A stretch of 64,000 nucleotides of DNA from assembly GCA_035048485.1 (NCBI GenBank), contig CM068580.1, forward strand, positions 52,864,975 through 52,928,974, given 5' to 3'. A program made the position numbers and the translations under genes. The stretch comes from Pteria penguin (Eukaryota; Mollusca; Bivalvia; Pterioida; Pteriidae). Positions 12,002 through 22,024 of this stretch are shown piece by piece (positions within the stretch are counted from its first letter, which is position 1; each line of letters starts with the position of its first letter). The notes under the pieces are model-generated. The model was not told where the DNA came from. It ran no database searches and worked only from the letters and a program-made list of their open reading frames with translations.

Positions 12002-13012
12002 ATGGAGTGTATGTATGTGTAAACGATAATTCAATTTTTCAAGATCAAGAACCAGAAAATTAGTACTCAAAATAAAACTCAATACTTGTATATTCACTGA
12101 CACTTTCTTTCTACACTTGTTTTGATATTTCTATTTACAGGTACATCTATAGAGGAGCAGACAAGAAGAGGGCCAGTCAAGGAGTACCATCAGTGAAGAG
12201 GATCTGCAAAGAAGATGACCATCACAGGAAAAGGAAAGTCTATCTTTACTAATAAGATAAGTTCAAGTGTGTGAGGAAATCCTAGGCCAGCAGTGAGAAA
12301 GACGTGTGAATGGAGTGTGAATGTGTTTTAAATTCAATTTTTCAATGTTAAAAATAAGAAATAGATACATTATTACACATTATAATAATCGTTACTTATA
12401 TATCTATTGCCACATGTTTACTACACTTTGTCACCTGTTTCATTTACAGGTCCATTATTCGAAGAACAGATAAGAGGGCCAGTCTAGGAGCATCATCAGT
12501 AAAGAAGGCCAGTCAAGGAGTACCAGCAGTGAAGAGGACCAGTCAATGAGTACCATCAGTGAAGAGGACATGTCAAGGAGATTCTGCACAAAGACCAGGA
12601 AAGTCTTCTTTCTATTATCTGTTCACGAGTGTGAGGAAATCCTAGGCCCGTAATATGGAAGATGTGTGAATGGAGTGTATGTATGTGTTAACGATAATTC
12701 AATTTTACAAGATCAAGAACCAGAAAACTAGTACTCAAAATAAAAATCAATACTTGTATGTTTACTGACCATTGCTTTCTACACTTGTTTTGATAGTTCT
12801 ATTTACAGGTCCATCTATAGAGGAGCAGACAAGAAGAGGGCCAGTCAAGGAGTACCATCAGTGAAGAGGATCTGCAAAGAAGATGACCATCACAGAAAAA
12901 GGAAAGTCTATCTTTACTAATAAGATAAATTCAAGTGTGTGAGCAAAGCCCAGGCCTACAGTGAGAAAGACGTGTGAATGGAGTGTGAATGTGTTTTAAA
13001 TTCAATTTTTAA

Positions 13013-13309
13013 ATGTTAAAAATAAGAAATAGAAATATTATTACACATAATAATAATCATCGTTACTTATATATCTATTGCCACATGTTTTCTGCACTTG
13101 TCTCCTGTTCCAGTCTAGCAGTATCATCAGTGAAGAGGGCCAGTCAAGGAGTACCAGCAGTGAAGAGGACCAGTCAAGGAGTGCCAGCAGTGAAGAGGGC
13201 CAGTCAAGGAGTACCATCAGTGAAGAGGACCAGTCAAGGAGTACCATCAATGAAGAGGACATGTCAAGGAGATTCTGCACAAAGACCAGGAAAGTCTTCT
13301 TTCTATTAA
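13013..13309 (+). CDS. C-type read-through ORF, 98 codons, shortened tail
   Basis: It starts at MLKIRNRN because the front half is the longer version with TTTTTAAA. It has the hydrophobic segment, repeats SQGVPAV, SQGVPAV, SQGVPSV and SQGVPSM, and ends early because CTATTATCTG has become CTATTAAATG, giving TAA. The exon-only start is 13114. Confidence 0.3.
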   Translation: MLKIRNRNIITHNNNHRYLYIYCHMFSALVSCSSLAVSSVKRASQGVPAVKRTSQGVPAVKRASQGVPSVKRTSQGVPSMKRTCQGDSAQRPGKSSFY

Positions 13310-13811
13310 ATGTTCAAGCGTGTGAGGAAATCTCAGGCCCGCAGTGTGGAAGATGTGTGAATGGAGTGTATGTATGTGTTAACGATAATTCAATTTTTCA
13401 AGATCAAGAACCAGAAAATTAGTACTCAAAATAAAACTCAATACTTGTATGTTCACTGACACTTTCTTTCTACACTTGTTTTGATATTTCTATTTACAGG
13501 TACATCTATAGAGGAGCAGACAAGAAGAGGGCCAGTCAAGGAGTACCATCAGTGAAGAGGATCTGCAAAGAAGGTGACCATCACAGAAAAAGGAAAGTCT
13601 ATCTTTACTAATAAGATAAGTTCAAGTGTGTGAGCAAATCCTAGGCCAGCAGGGAGAAAGACGTGTGAATGGAGGAGTGTGAATGTGTTTTAAATTCAAT
13701 TTTTAAATGTTAAAAATATGAAATAGATACATTATTTCACATTATAATAATCGTTACTTATATATCTATTGACACATGTTTTCTACACTTTGTCACCTGT
13801 TTCATTTACAG

Positions 13812-13975
13812 GTCCATTATTCCAAAGAACAGGTCCATAAGAGGGCAGTCAAGGAGCATCATCAGTAAAGAAGGCCAGTCAAGTGTGAAGAGGACCAGTC
13901 AAGGAGTACCATCAAGACCAGGAAAGTCTTCTTTCTATTATCTGTTCACGAGTGTGAGGAAATCCCAGGCCCGTA
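13812..13975 (+). pseudogene. Rearranged A cassette
   Basis: The head is disturbed (CCAAAGAACAGGTCCATAAG) and two repeats are partly deleted, so the shared frame is broken and the tail is reached through a jump at CATCAAGACCAGG. The acceptor itself is intact. Confidence 0.55.
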
Positions 13976-15108
13976 GTATGGAAGATGTGTGAATGGAGTG
14001 TATGTATGTGTTAACGATAATTCAATTTTTCAAGATCAAGAACCAGAAAATTAGTACTCAAAATAAAACTCAATACTTGTATGTTTACTGACAATTTCTT
14101 TCTACACTTGTTTTGATAGTTCTATTTACAGGTACATCTATAGAGGAGCAGACAAGAAGAGGGCCAGTCAAGGAGTACCATCAGTGAAGAGGATCTGCAA
14201 AGAAGATGACCATCACAGAAAAAGGAAAGTCTATCTTTACTAATAAGATAAGTTCAAGTGTGTGAGCAAATCCTAGGCCAGCAGTGAGGAAGATGTATAA
14301 ATGGAGTGTGAATGTGTTTTAAATTCAATTTTTCAATGTTAAAAATAAGAAATAGAAACATTATTACACATTCTAATAATTGTTACTTATATATCTATTG
14401 CCACATGTTTTCTACACTTTGTCTCCTGTTTCATTTACAGGTCCATTATTCGAAGAACAGATAAGAGGGCCAGTCTAGGAGTATCATCAATAAAGAAGGC
14501 CAGTCAAGGAGTACCAGCAGTGAAGAAGACCAGTCAAGGAGTACCATCAGTGAAGAGGACATGTCAAGGAGATTCTGCACAAAGACCAGGAAAGTCTTCT
14601 TTCTATTATCTGTTCAAGAGTGTGAGGAAATCCTAGGCCCGTAGTATGGAAGATGTGTGAATGGAGTTTATGTATGTGTTAACGATAATTCAATTTTTCA
14701 AGATCAAGAACCAGAAAATTAGTACTCAAAATAAAAATCAATACTTGTATGTTTATTGACCATTGCTTTCTACACTTGTTTTGATAGTTCTATTTACAGG
14801 TCCATCTATAGAGGAGCAGACAAGAAGAGGACCAGTGAAGGAGTACCATCAGTGAAGAGGATCTGCAAAGAAGATGACCATCACAGAAAAAGGAAAGTCT
14901 ATCTTTACTAATAAGATAAGTTCAAGTGTGTGAGCAAATCCTAGGCCAGCAGTGAGGAAGATGTATAAATGGAGTGTGAATGTGTTTTAAATTCAATTTT
15001 TCAATGTTAAAAATAAGAAATAGAAACATTATTACACATTCTAATAATTGTTACTTATATATCTATTGCCACATGTTTTCTACACTTTGTCTCCTGTTTC
15101 ATTTACAG

Positions 15109-15310
15109 GTCCATTATTCGAAGAACAGATAAAAAGGGCCAGTCTAGGAGTATCATCAGTAAAGAAGGCCAGTCAAGGAGTACCAGCAGTGAAGAGGACC
15201 AGTCAAGGAGTACCATCAGTGAAGAGGACATGTCAAGGAGATTCTGCACAAAGACCAGGAAAGTCTTCTTTCTATTATCTGTTCACGAGTGTGAGGAAAT
15301 CCTAGGCCCG
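15109..15310 (+). other. A cassette with a one-base insertion
   Basis: The head reads GAACAGATAAAAAGGGCC where other A units have GAACAGATAAGAGGGCC: one extra base. In the shared phase this shifts the frame. In the other phase it joins GPLFEEQIK to the KR repeats, giving an open frame at 15048-15305 that starts at TTG and is therefore doubtful as a free gene. Confidence 0.45.
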
Positions 15311-15637
15311 TAGTATGGAAGATGTGTGAATGGAGTGTATGTATGTGTTAACGATAATTCAATTTTTCAAGATCAAGAACCAGAAAATTAGTACTCAAAA
15401 TAAAAATCAATACTTGTATGTTTATTGACCATTGCTTTCTACACTTGTTTTGATAGTTCTATTTACAGGTCCATCTATAGAGGAGCAGACAAGAAGAGGA
15501 CCAGTCAAGGAGTACCATCAGTGAAGAGGATCTGCAAAGAAGATGACCATCACAGAAAAAGGAAAGTCTATCTTTACTATTAAGATAAATTCAAGTGTGT
15601 GAGCAAAGCCCAGGCCTACAGTGAGAAAGACGTGTGA

Positions 15638-15961
15638 ATGGAGTGTGAATGTGTTTTAAATTCAATGTTAAAAATAAGAAATAGAAATATCATTACACAT
15701 AATAATAATCATCGTTACTTATATATCTATTGCCACATGTTTTCTGCACTTGTCTCCTGTTCCAGTCTAGCAGTATCATCAGTGAAGAGGGCCAGTCAAG
15801 GAGTACCAGCAGTGAACAGGACCAGTCAAGGAGTACCAGCAGTGAAGAGGGCTAGTCAAGGAGTACCATCAGTGAAGAGGACCAGTCAAGGAGTACCATC
15901 AGTGAAGAGGACATGTCAAGGAGATTCTGCACAAAGACCAGGAAAGTCTTCTTTCTATTAA
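15638..15961 (+). CDS. C-type read-through ORF, 107 codons, shortened tail
   Basis: Leader as in 9608, five repeats, then the CTATTAAATG change that stops the frame after GKSSFY. It shares this tail mutation with the cassette at 13114, so the two have a common recent ancestor. It sits 4011 bp downstream of the copy at 11627. Confidence 0.3.
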   Translation: MECECVLNSMLKIRNRNIITHNNNHRYLYIYCHMFSALVSCSSLAVSSVKRASQGVPAVNRTSQGVPAVKRASQGVPSVKRTSQGVPSVKRTCQGDSAQRPGKSSFY

Positions 15962-16460
15962 ATGTTCAAGCGTGTGAGGAAATCTCAGGCCCGCAGTGTG
16001 GAAGATGTGTGAATGGAGTGTATGTATGTGTTAACGATAATTCAATTTTTCAAGATCAAGAACCAGAAAATTAGTACTCAAAATAAAACTCAATACTTGT
16101 ATGTTCACTGACACTTTCTTTCTACACTTGTTTTGATATTTCTATTTACAGGTACATCTATAGAGGAGCAGACAAGAAGAGGGCCAGTCAAGGAGTACCA
16201 TCAGTGAAGAGGATCTGCAAAGAAGGTGACCATCACAGAAAAAGGAAAGTCTATCTTTACTAATAAGATAAGTTCAAGTGTGTGAGCAAATCCTAGGCCA
16301 GCAGTGAGAAAGACGTGTGAATGGAGTGTGAATGTGTTTTAAATTCAATTTTTCAATGTTAAAAATAAGAAATAGATACATTATTACACATTATAATAAT
16401 CGTTACTTATATATCTATTGCCACATGTTTTCTACACTTTGTCACCTGTTTCATTTACAG

Positions 16461-16656
16461 GTCCATTATTCGAAGAACAGATAAGAGGGCCAGTCTAGGA
16501 GCATCATCAGTAAAGAAGGCCAGTCAAGGAGTACCAGCAGTGAAGAGGACCAGTCAAGGAGTACCATCAGTGAAGAGGACATGTCAAGGAGATTCTGCAC
16601 AAAGACCAGGAAAGTCTTCTTTCTATTATCTGTTCACGAGTGTGAGGAAATCCTAG
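16461..16656 (+). other. Intact A cassette exon near the right end
   Basis: Acceptor TTCATTTACAG, then SIIRRTDKR, three decapeptides, the Cys-containing tail and TAG at 16654-16656, in one open frame of the same length as the A unit at 11099. Confidence 0.4.
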
Positions 16657-16998
16657 GCCCGTAGTATGGAAGATGTGTGAATGGAGTGTATGTATGTGTT
16701 AACGATTATTCAATTTTTCAAGATCAAGAACCAGAAAATTAGTACTCAAAATAAAAATCGATACTTGTATGTTTACTGACCATTGCTTTCTACACTTGTT
16801 TTGATAGTTCTATTTACAGGTCCATCTATAGAGGAGCAGACAAGAAGAGGGCCAGTCAAGGAGTACCATCAGTGAAGAGGATCTGCAAAGAAGATGACCA
16901 TCACAGAAAAAGGAAGTCTATCTATACTAATAAGATAAATTCAAGTGTGTGAGCAAAGCCCAGGCCTACAGTCAGAACGACGTGTGATTGGAGTGTGA

Positions 16999-17370
16999 AT
17001 GTGTTTTAAATTCAATTTTTCAATGTTAAAAATAAGAAATAGAAATATTATTACACATAATAATAATCATCGTTACTTATATATCTATTGCCACATGTTA
17101 TCTGCACTTGTCTCCTGTTCCAGTCAAGCGGTATCATCAGTGAAGAGGGCCAGTCAAGGAGTACCAAAAGTGAAGAGGACCAGTCAAGGAGTGCCATTAG
17201 TGAAGAGGGCTAGTCAAGGAGTACCATCATTGAAGAGGACCAGTCAAGGAGTACCATCAGTGAAGAGGACATGTCAAGGAAATTCTGCACAAAGACCAGG
17301 AAAGTCTTCTTTCTCTTATCTGTTCAAGAGTGTGAGGAAATCTCAGGCCCGCAGTGTGGAAGATGTGTGA
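16999..17370 (+). CDS. C-type read-through ORF, 123 codons
   Basis: Front half of the longer version (MCFKFNFSMLKIRNRN), hydrophobic segment, five repeats with variants SQGVPKV, SQGVPLV and SQGVPSL, and tail with CQGNSAQRPGKSSF and SVEDV. It is more diverged than the central copies, as expected near an array edge. Confidence 0.3.
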   Translation: MCFKFNFSMLKIRNRNIITHNNNHRYLYIYCHMLSALVSCSSQAVSSVKRASQGVPKVKRTSQGVPLVKRASQGVPSLKRTSQGVPSVKRTCQGNSAQRPGKSSFSYLFKSVRKSQARSVEDV

Positions 17371-17509
17371 ATGGAGTGTATGTATGTGTTAACGATAATT
17401 CAATTTTACAAGATCAAGAACCAGAAAATTAGTACTCAAAATAAAAATCAATACTTGTATGTTTACTGACAATTTCTTTCTACACTTGTTTTGATAGTTC
17501 TATTTACGG

Positions 17510-17660
17510 GTACATCTATAGAGGAGCAGACAAGAAGAGGGCCAGTCAAGGAGTACCATCAGTGAAGAGGACCTGTAAAGAAGATGACCATCACAGGACA
17601 AGGAAAGTGTAACTTTACAAATAAGTTAAAGTGTGTGAGCAAATCCCAGGCCAGCAGTAA
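17510..17660 (+). pseudogene. B cassette with broken acceptor
   Basis: TATTTACGGG replaces TATTTACAGG, which removes the AG. The tail is also altered (GGACCTGTAAAG, CACAGGACAAGG, GTGTAACTT), so the usual basic peptide is lost. Confidence 0.6.
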
Positions 17661-17821
17661 GGAAGATGTGTGAAAGGAGTGTGAATGGTTAAATTATTAT
17701 TCCATTTTTCAAGTAAAGGAAATAGAAATAAAAACATAAATAAATATATTTAACATGAAAATTGATAATGAATAATCATAGCCACATGGTTTCTACACTT
17801 GTCTCTATTTTCCATCTACAG

Positions 17822-17990
17822 GTGTATCCTTAGAAGAACAGATAAAAAGAGGGCAAGTCAGGGAGTACCGTCACTGTAGAGGACATGTCAAGAAGATTTC
17901 TACACAAACAGAAGGAAAGTGTCTCTTTTCTAATTACGTTTAACCATATGAGCAAAGCCCAGGCCGGCAAGGCTGACAATGTGTAAATGG
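17822..17990 (+). pseudogene. Degenerate right-edge cassette (D)
   Basis: Acceptor TCCATCTACAG is followed by CILRRTDKKRASQGVPSL and TAG, a mixture of A-like and B-like head features. The exon tail is strongly diverged and the following intron-like half is cut off at 18008 by a pogo-like repeat end. Confidence 0.55.
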
Positions 17991-18008
17991 AGTGTGAATG
18001 TATTAATA

Positions 18009-18715
18009 CAGTCTAACCTGTATGTACGGTCACCTTTATTAAGGAATAAACCTCCCTTATGCAGTCAGTTTTAATCCCTGAAAACCTTTTTCCTTATAAA
18101 AATATAACCTAATAAGCAGTTACCTTCGTCATGCCGTCAGTGGTCACCGCTTTCACTGTTCAAAGTCACAGACTAAACCCAACTAAACAGCAATTCAGAT
18201 TTATTCACATTTCAATGTACCGGTCCCTTGTGATTCAAAGATATAGTACTGTGCCCATAATTAACGATAGTACAAACATTGCGGTCATTGTGTTAAACAT
18301 ACCTTTGACAGTAATTGATACGTTTAGCTGTAAGAACATGCATGCAGTCACGTATTCCTAATGACATGATTATATAATTCGGCTGGTGCAATACAAAGAT
18401 CACCAACCATATAGTAAATATAAACAGTTAATTCTTACTGCCCTAGTATATGATTGGTAAATATTAAATTAATGAGATTTCCTAACATCATTCAGTTCAC
18501 GATATGAAAGTGGTAGAATTAAGTGTGCATGCAGTGGCCATTGAACATGGAGTTGGTAAAACACAAGTCAAAGAAAATTTTCAAAGCTTAAAGCTGAAAT
18601 CTTGGAGGGTACAAAAAATAAAGTGCCCTGTGGCCCTAAATTTAGAGAGAGCCACAAATCTCATAAAGAGGATATTAACAAACTTGTACTTCAAGTAAAT
18701 AAACGAGATTTTCCA
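18009..18715 (+). mobile_element. Truncated pogo/Tigger-like DNA transposon
   Basis: It begins with CAGTCTAACCTGTATGTACGGTCACC-type sequence after TA, the kind of end seen in pogo-like elements. Residues at 18504-18698 include VVELSVHAVAIEHGVGKTQV, like the helix-turn-helix of CENP-B/Tigger transposases. A frameshift near 18655 moves the continuation DINKLVLQ to another frame. The catalytic region and the right end are missing. Confidence 0.5.
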
Positions 18716-19130
18716 CAATATCCTTATAAGATTGCTCGATAGGGGCAGAATTAATTATTTTCGTATGGGCTAACACCTTTCAAGCACAAATCCCTCAAAA
18801 TCATTTTTATCGCAATCAAAATATTTGGCAAAAAAACGTGAAAGTCAACGGATGCCGCCATGTTTGATTATTGTAAACATTGCGTAGCATTTAGGATATA
18901 TTTAATACATCCTTGACCGTTCCATAGAATTTTTTACTAGGAATCATGGGTAATTGTCATACCACACTAGTACATATTTATATTTAGCCTTGGAAATCCC
19001 CCAGAAACGAAAATACACGCATTAATTACAAGGGGTACGGAAACGTCAATTGTCGCGATTAGCAGTGAATGGCAATTTTTTCAGAATGACTTATGTTACG
19101 ATTAGCGTACGTGATAAGGGTTAAGAGAAA
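18716..19130. other. Intergenic, nothing recognised
   Basis: AT-rich sequence without open frames or clear repeats. GCCGCCATG at 18853-18861 is an isolated match to a start-like word with no open frame to support it. Confidence 0.3.
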
Positions 19131-19139
19131 CTAACAGTA

Positions 19140-19335
19140 AAGACATACCAAGAAAAACCAAGTCTTGGGATTACCTATAGCTAACGGCAAAGAAGACATA
19201 CCAATAATAAACCAGTATTAAAAGAAGCAAACAGTGATGAGGATACATCAAGGAAAACCAAGTGTTGAGAGAAGCAAACAGTGATGAGGATATATCAAGG
19301 AAAATTGCACACTTCCCACTGCTCAACAATAGCAT
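19140..19335 (+). repeat. Outlying tandem repeat related to the cassette minisatellite
   Basis: Two 47-bp copies start at 19224 and 19271 (GAAGCAAACAGTGATGAGGA), preceded by two more diverged copies. The stretch CAGTGATGAGGATATATCAA followed by GGAAAATTGCACAC matches the array's CAGTGAAGAGGACATGTCAA followed by GGAGATTCTGCACA with few changes. It is probably an ancient relative of the cassette exon stranded outside the array. The 47-bp period is not a multiple of three. Confidence 0.45.
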
Positions 19336-20005
19336 GTCTGATAATGTCACTTTACACTCACTCCCCATCAACCTCACCCCATAATTCCAACCCTCAACAG
19401 CTTGTCACACAATATATTTAAACAGCCATTCGCAAGAATCCTTACATTACCACCAAAACATTCAAAGAACACTTACTAAAATGAGCATTGGACCAGCGAT
19501 TTCAAGCTCCACAATGACGCAGACAGACAAAGAAGACAAACTAGAAGAAAAATATCAACACTGATTAAAATGGAGCCATGAAATCAGAAATGAATGCATG
19601 GCATAGATATTTCAAATCTAACAATCATTAGCACTTTTTGATACAATATATTCAGTTTCACATGAACAAAAAAACACGGGTGTTTTCTTTTTGGCCTACA
19701 AATTAATATTCCTTTTAGGATACAATGCCAAACTTCGATATCTCGAACACTGATATCTTGAAAACCTGGGACACCTAGAAGTTGAAAGTCAATCCCCCCA
19801 AAAAATCTTCATATTATCAGCTGATTATGATTAAATTCACCCTGAATGTGTTGACCAAAACTGGTATGTCAAATACCATGCGGATCTCCAATTCTTTTTT
19901 AAGTCACAAAGTTCTTATTTACCCCATTTATGCATCTCAAAGTTTCCTTCTTAGTGTAGTCCATGCGTACCTTATTGTTTATACTATAAATAATTAACAA
20001 ATACT
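19336..20005. other. Intergenic, nothing recognised
   Basis: No convincing coding sequence. Short open frames here lack start context, codon bias or recognisable motifs. Confidence 0.3.
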
Positions 20006-20019
20006 GTAAGCTGTGAATG

Positions 20020-20193
20020 AGGGGCAGGCGTGGTGTAGTGGTTAAGCGCTTGGCTTGCGGCGCCGACGATCCGGGTTCGATTCCCGGGTTGCGCCACTAT
20101 GTTTAAGAGGTTGGTAACCTCCTGCTTCCATGTCGCGATATAACTGAAATATTGTTGAAAGCGACGTAAAACACCAATCAACCAACCAACCAA
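20020..20193 (+). mobile_element. tRNA-derived SINE, family 1, with 14-bp target-site duplication
   Basis: The head contains the pol III A-box-like TGGTGTAGTGGTTAAGCGC and the B box GGTTCGATTCC at 20074-20084. The body follows, and a CAATCAACCAACCAACCAA tail ends it. Perfect direct repeats GTAAGCTGTGAATG flank it at 20006-20019 and 20194-20207, so this is a complete, fairly young insertion. Confidence 0.9.
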
Positions 20194-20207
20194 GTAAGCT
20201 GTGAATG

Positions 20208-22024
20208 CTTCTAATAAGAAAATTTTAAGAAATTTCTTTCCAATTGTTTTTTGATTTCATCGGATGACCATTCTATTATTCTGATGTTTTTTCTTTACGT
20301 TTTTCATCATCTTTTTTATGTAATTCTTTGCCCAACTTCAATGTTTTATGCAATATGGGTAATTATAAAGTGCCGTTTCGGTGTTTCGATTCACCTTATC
20401 TACGGCAAGCATTTAATTTCGTCTGCTAAGACTGCTGTAATTCAACAACTAAGCGCAAGTTGTATATGAATGGAATAAGAAAATGAAAGCAAAAGCATTA
20501 CAATCACGGCCAAAATAATATTAATAGTAGATATTAACGACGTATTGGCTACTGTCTTCAGCCCTGGTTAACAGTGTGGATGTGCTGTCGGGTCTCCAAA
20601 CCTCGACATAATTGTCATTCAAACTAAACTAGCGTTGTTAGCAGTGAACAGTAGTTGACACATTGTCAAAGATACAAAACTTGGATGAAAATCATCTCAC
20701 CTTTTATACCGTGTTATCGCCTACATTCCTAAACAATCGTTTTTCATTACGTCTTCTGCACGTGCTGGACAGACGGCGCCAAATCATTCTGGTTTTGCTA
20801 TGCACTTTCGGAAGGCCTCGGGTACCATAGGATTGTGATAGGTGATAGGACAGAAAAAGGGGTGGGGAGAAAAAAATATGATACTTTGACATGAAGACAG
20901 TCACTTACAATACGGATGATTCTTTAATTAAAAGTTGATTGATTTTTAATGTAAATCATTTTAAAATTAGATGTATACGTATTAATAGAATTTGTTTACA
21001 TGTTCTTGACTCTTGTTCGGAATGGTAGGCTGATAGACACACTCAAAAATTGGACTATTATGTCGCTGATACAAACACACACCGCAGACACAAACATACA
21101 CACACATTCACACACACGCACACACACCATCTTTGTAGCACAAGGTAGTGCAGCATGCTTTTGTATGCAGATGTCAGTTCAAGTCTGGCCAAAGATACGT
21201 GATGTGTTTTGTGTACATGATCATTTTTTTTAAACATACATACATGTATGCGGTTACAAAGAATACAGTGTCATTGTATCACTTCTCGACAAGAGCATTT
21301 TGCAATAAATTACATACAAGAGCAACACATATATGTGTATGGAGCTGTCATTATGATGTGTTTATCCTGACTGAATGATCGGGATAAACTTGGTGAAAAT
21401 GCAAAAATATATCTTATATAAACATGTAAGTTGATGATTTGGCATTGAATGCATTCAGTGATGTTTCCGAAAAAAATCATCTGTAAATCTTAGGGCGCTG
21501 TTTTGTCGTTGTTGTTTGTTCTATTTTGGGGTTTTTTTTTCAATTGATCACACTAGTAGTAGTACTATGTTTTAGGACAAAGAAGAGGTCGCATTTTAAG
21601 TTTTTGGCATCGAATTTGACCCTTTATGTGTTTACTTGAAAATATTTGAGAATTTCTTTTCCGGAAGTAATCTACACATCAGAACAAGGACTTATATAAA
21701 TAAGAACATTTTTTTAAAATGCTCTTTTAAAACATGAATTTGTGGTGTCCCGGAAATATAACCAAAACATTGAAACAAAATATTTTGTCGAAATATTTTA
21801 TAAATTTAAATGAAATGTTACAAGAAGATGTTTTGTTGAAATATTTCATGAACATTTAAATGATGTTTAAATTAATTCGAAATGTTTAAAATGATTCGTT
21901 TTCTGCATTTTCTTTTATTATTATTTTTTATATATATATAGTTATGTTCGTTTGGTGTTCCAAAAACACTTTTAAGATGTTTCATTGAAAATTAAGTTCA
22001 TTAAGATGTTTTCAAAACATTTTT
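20208..22024. other. Intergenic, nothing recognised
   Basis: AT-rich sequence with a short CA-rich patch at about 21078-21128 and TA-rich stretches. Open frames are short and I cannot tie any to a protein family. Confidence 0.3.

Larger units (their letters stand above)
3336..18008 (+). repeat. Tandem array of 44 exon-like cassettes (A, B, C heads; KR-peptide minisatellite)
   Basis: About 14.7 kb is built from units some 300-390 bp long. Each unit has an intron-like half ending in a pyrimidine tract plus AG, then an exon-like half with copies of a 30-bp minisatellite. First exon bases by head type. B: 3522, 4111, 4779, 5447, 6138, 6838, 7521, 8450, 9439, 10122, 10790, 11458, 12141, 12809, 13500, 14132, 14800, 15469, 16152, 16820, 17510. 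A: 3812, 4420, 5088, 6447, 8121, 9080, 10431, 11099, 12450, 13812, 14441, 15109, 16461. C: 5752, 7135, 7818, 8747, 9736, 11755, 13114, 15766, 17124. D: 17822. Heads mostly alternate B with A or C. All three acceptor types leave one base before the same frame, in which each repeat reads [A/T]SQGVP[S/A]VKR. B exons end in ICKEDDHHRKRKVYLY-stop; A and C exons end in a longer tail with CQGDSAQRPGKSSFYYL. The intron-like halves are as well conserved as the exon-like halves. Whether it is expressed cannot be told from sequence; a decayed or satellite-like amplification is the main alternative. Confidence 0.85.

Noticed and set aside
11888..12103. 71-codon reverse-strand ORF
   Set aside because: It spans a cassette tail and intron on the antisense strand; absent in other copies.
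5679..13280. Reverse-strand open frames MQNLLDMSSSL... in the array
   Set aside because: They are the antisense of the stop-free 30-bp repeat and have no independent start context or splice logic.
5698..13422. Second sense frame with SRSTSSEED repeats (SR-like, acidic)
   Set aside because: It does not agree with the phase of all three acceptor types and often starts only at non-ATG codons; kept only as a note.
3336..18008. CRISPR array
   Set aside because: The 30-bp repeats are directly abutting with no unique spacers, and the context is eukaryotic with introns.
18131..18361. 76-codon + strand ORF
   Set aside because: It lies in the left part of the pogo-like relic and shows no transposase or other motif.
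20031..20100. Functional tRNA gene
   Set aside because: A and B boxes are present, but the sequence continues into a SINE body with tail and target duplication.
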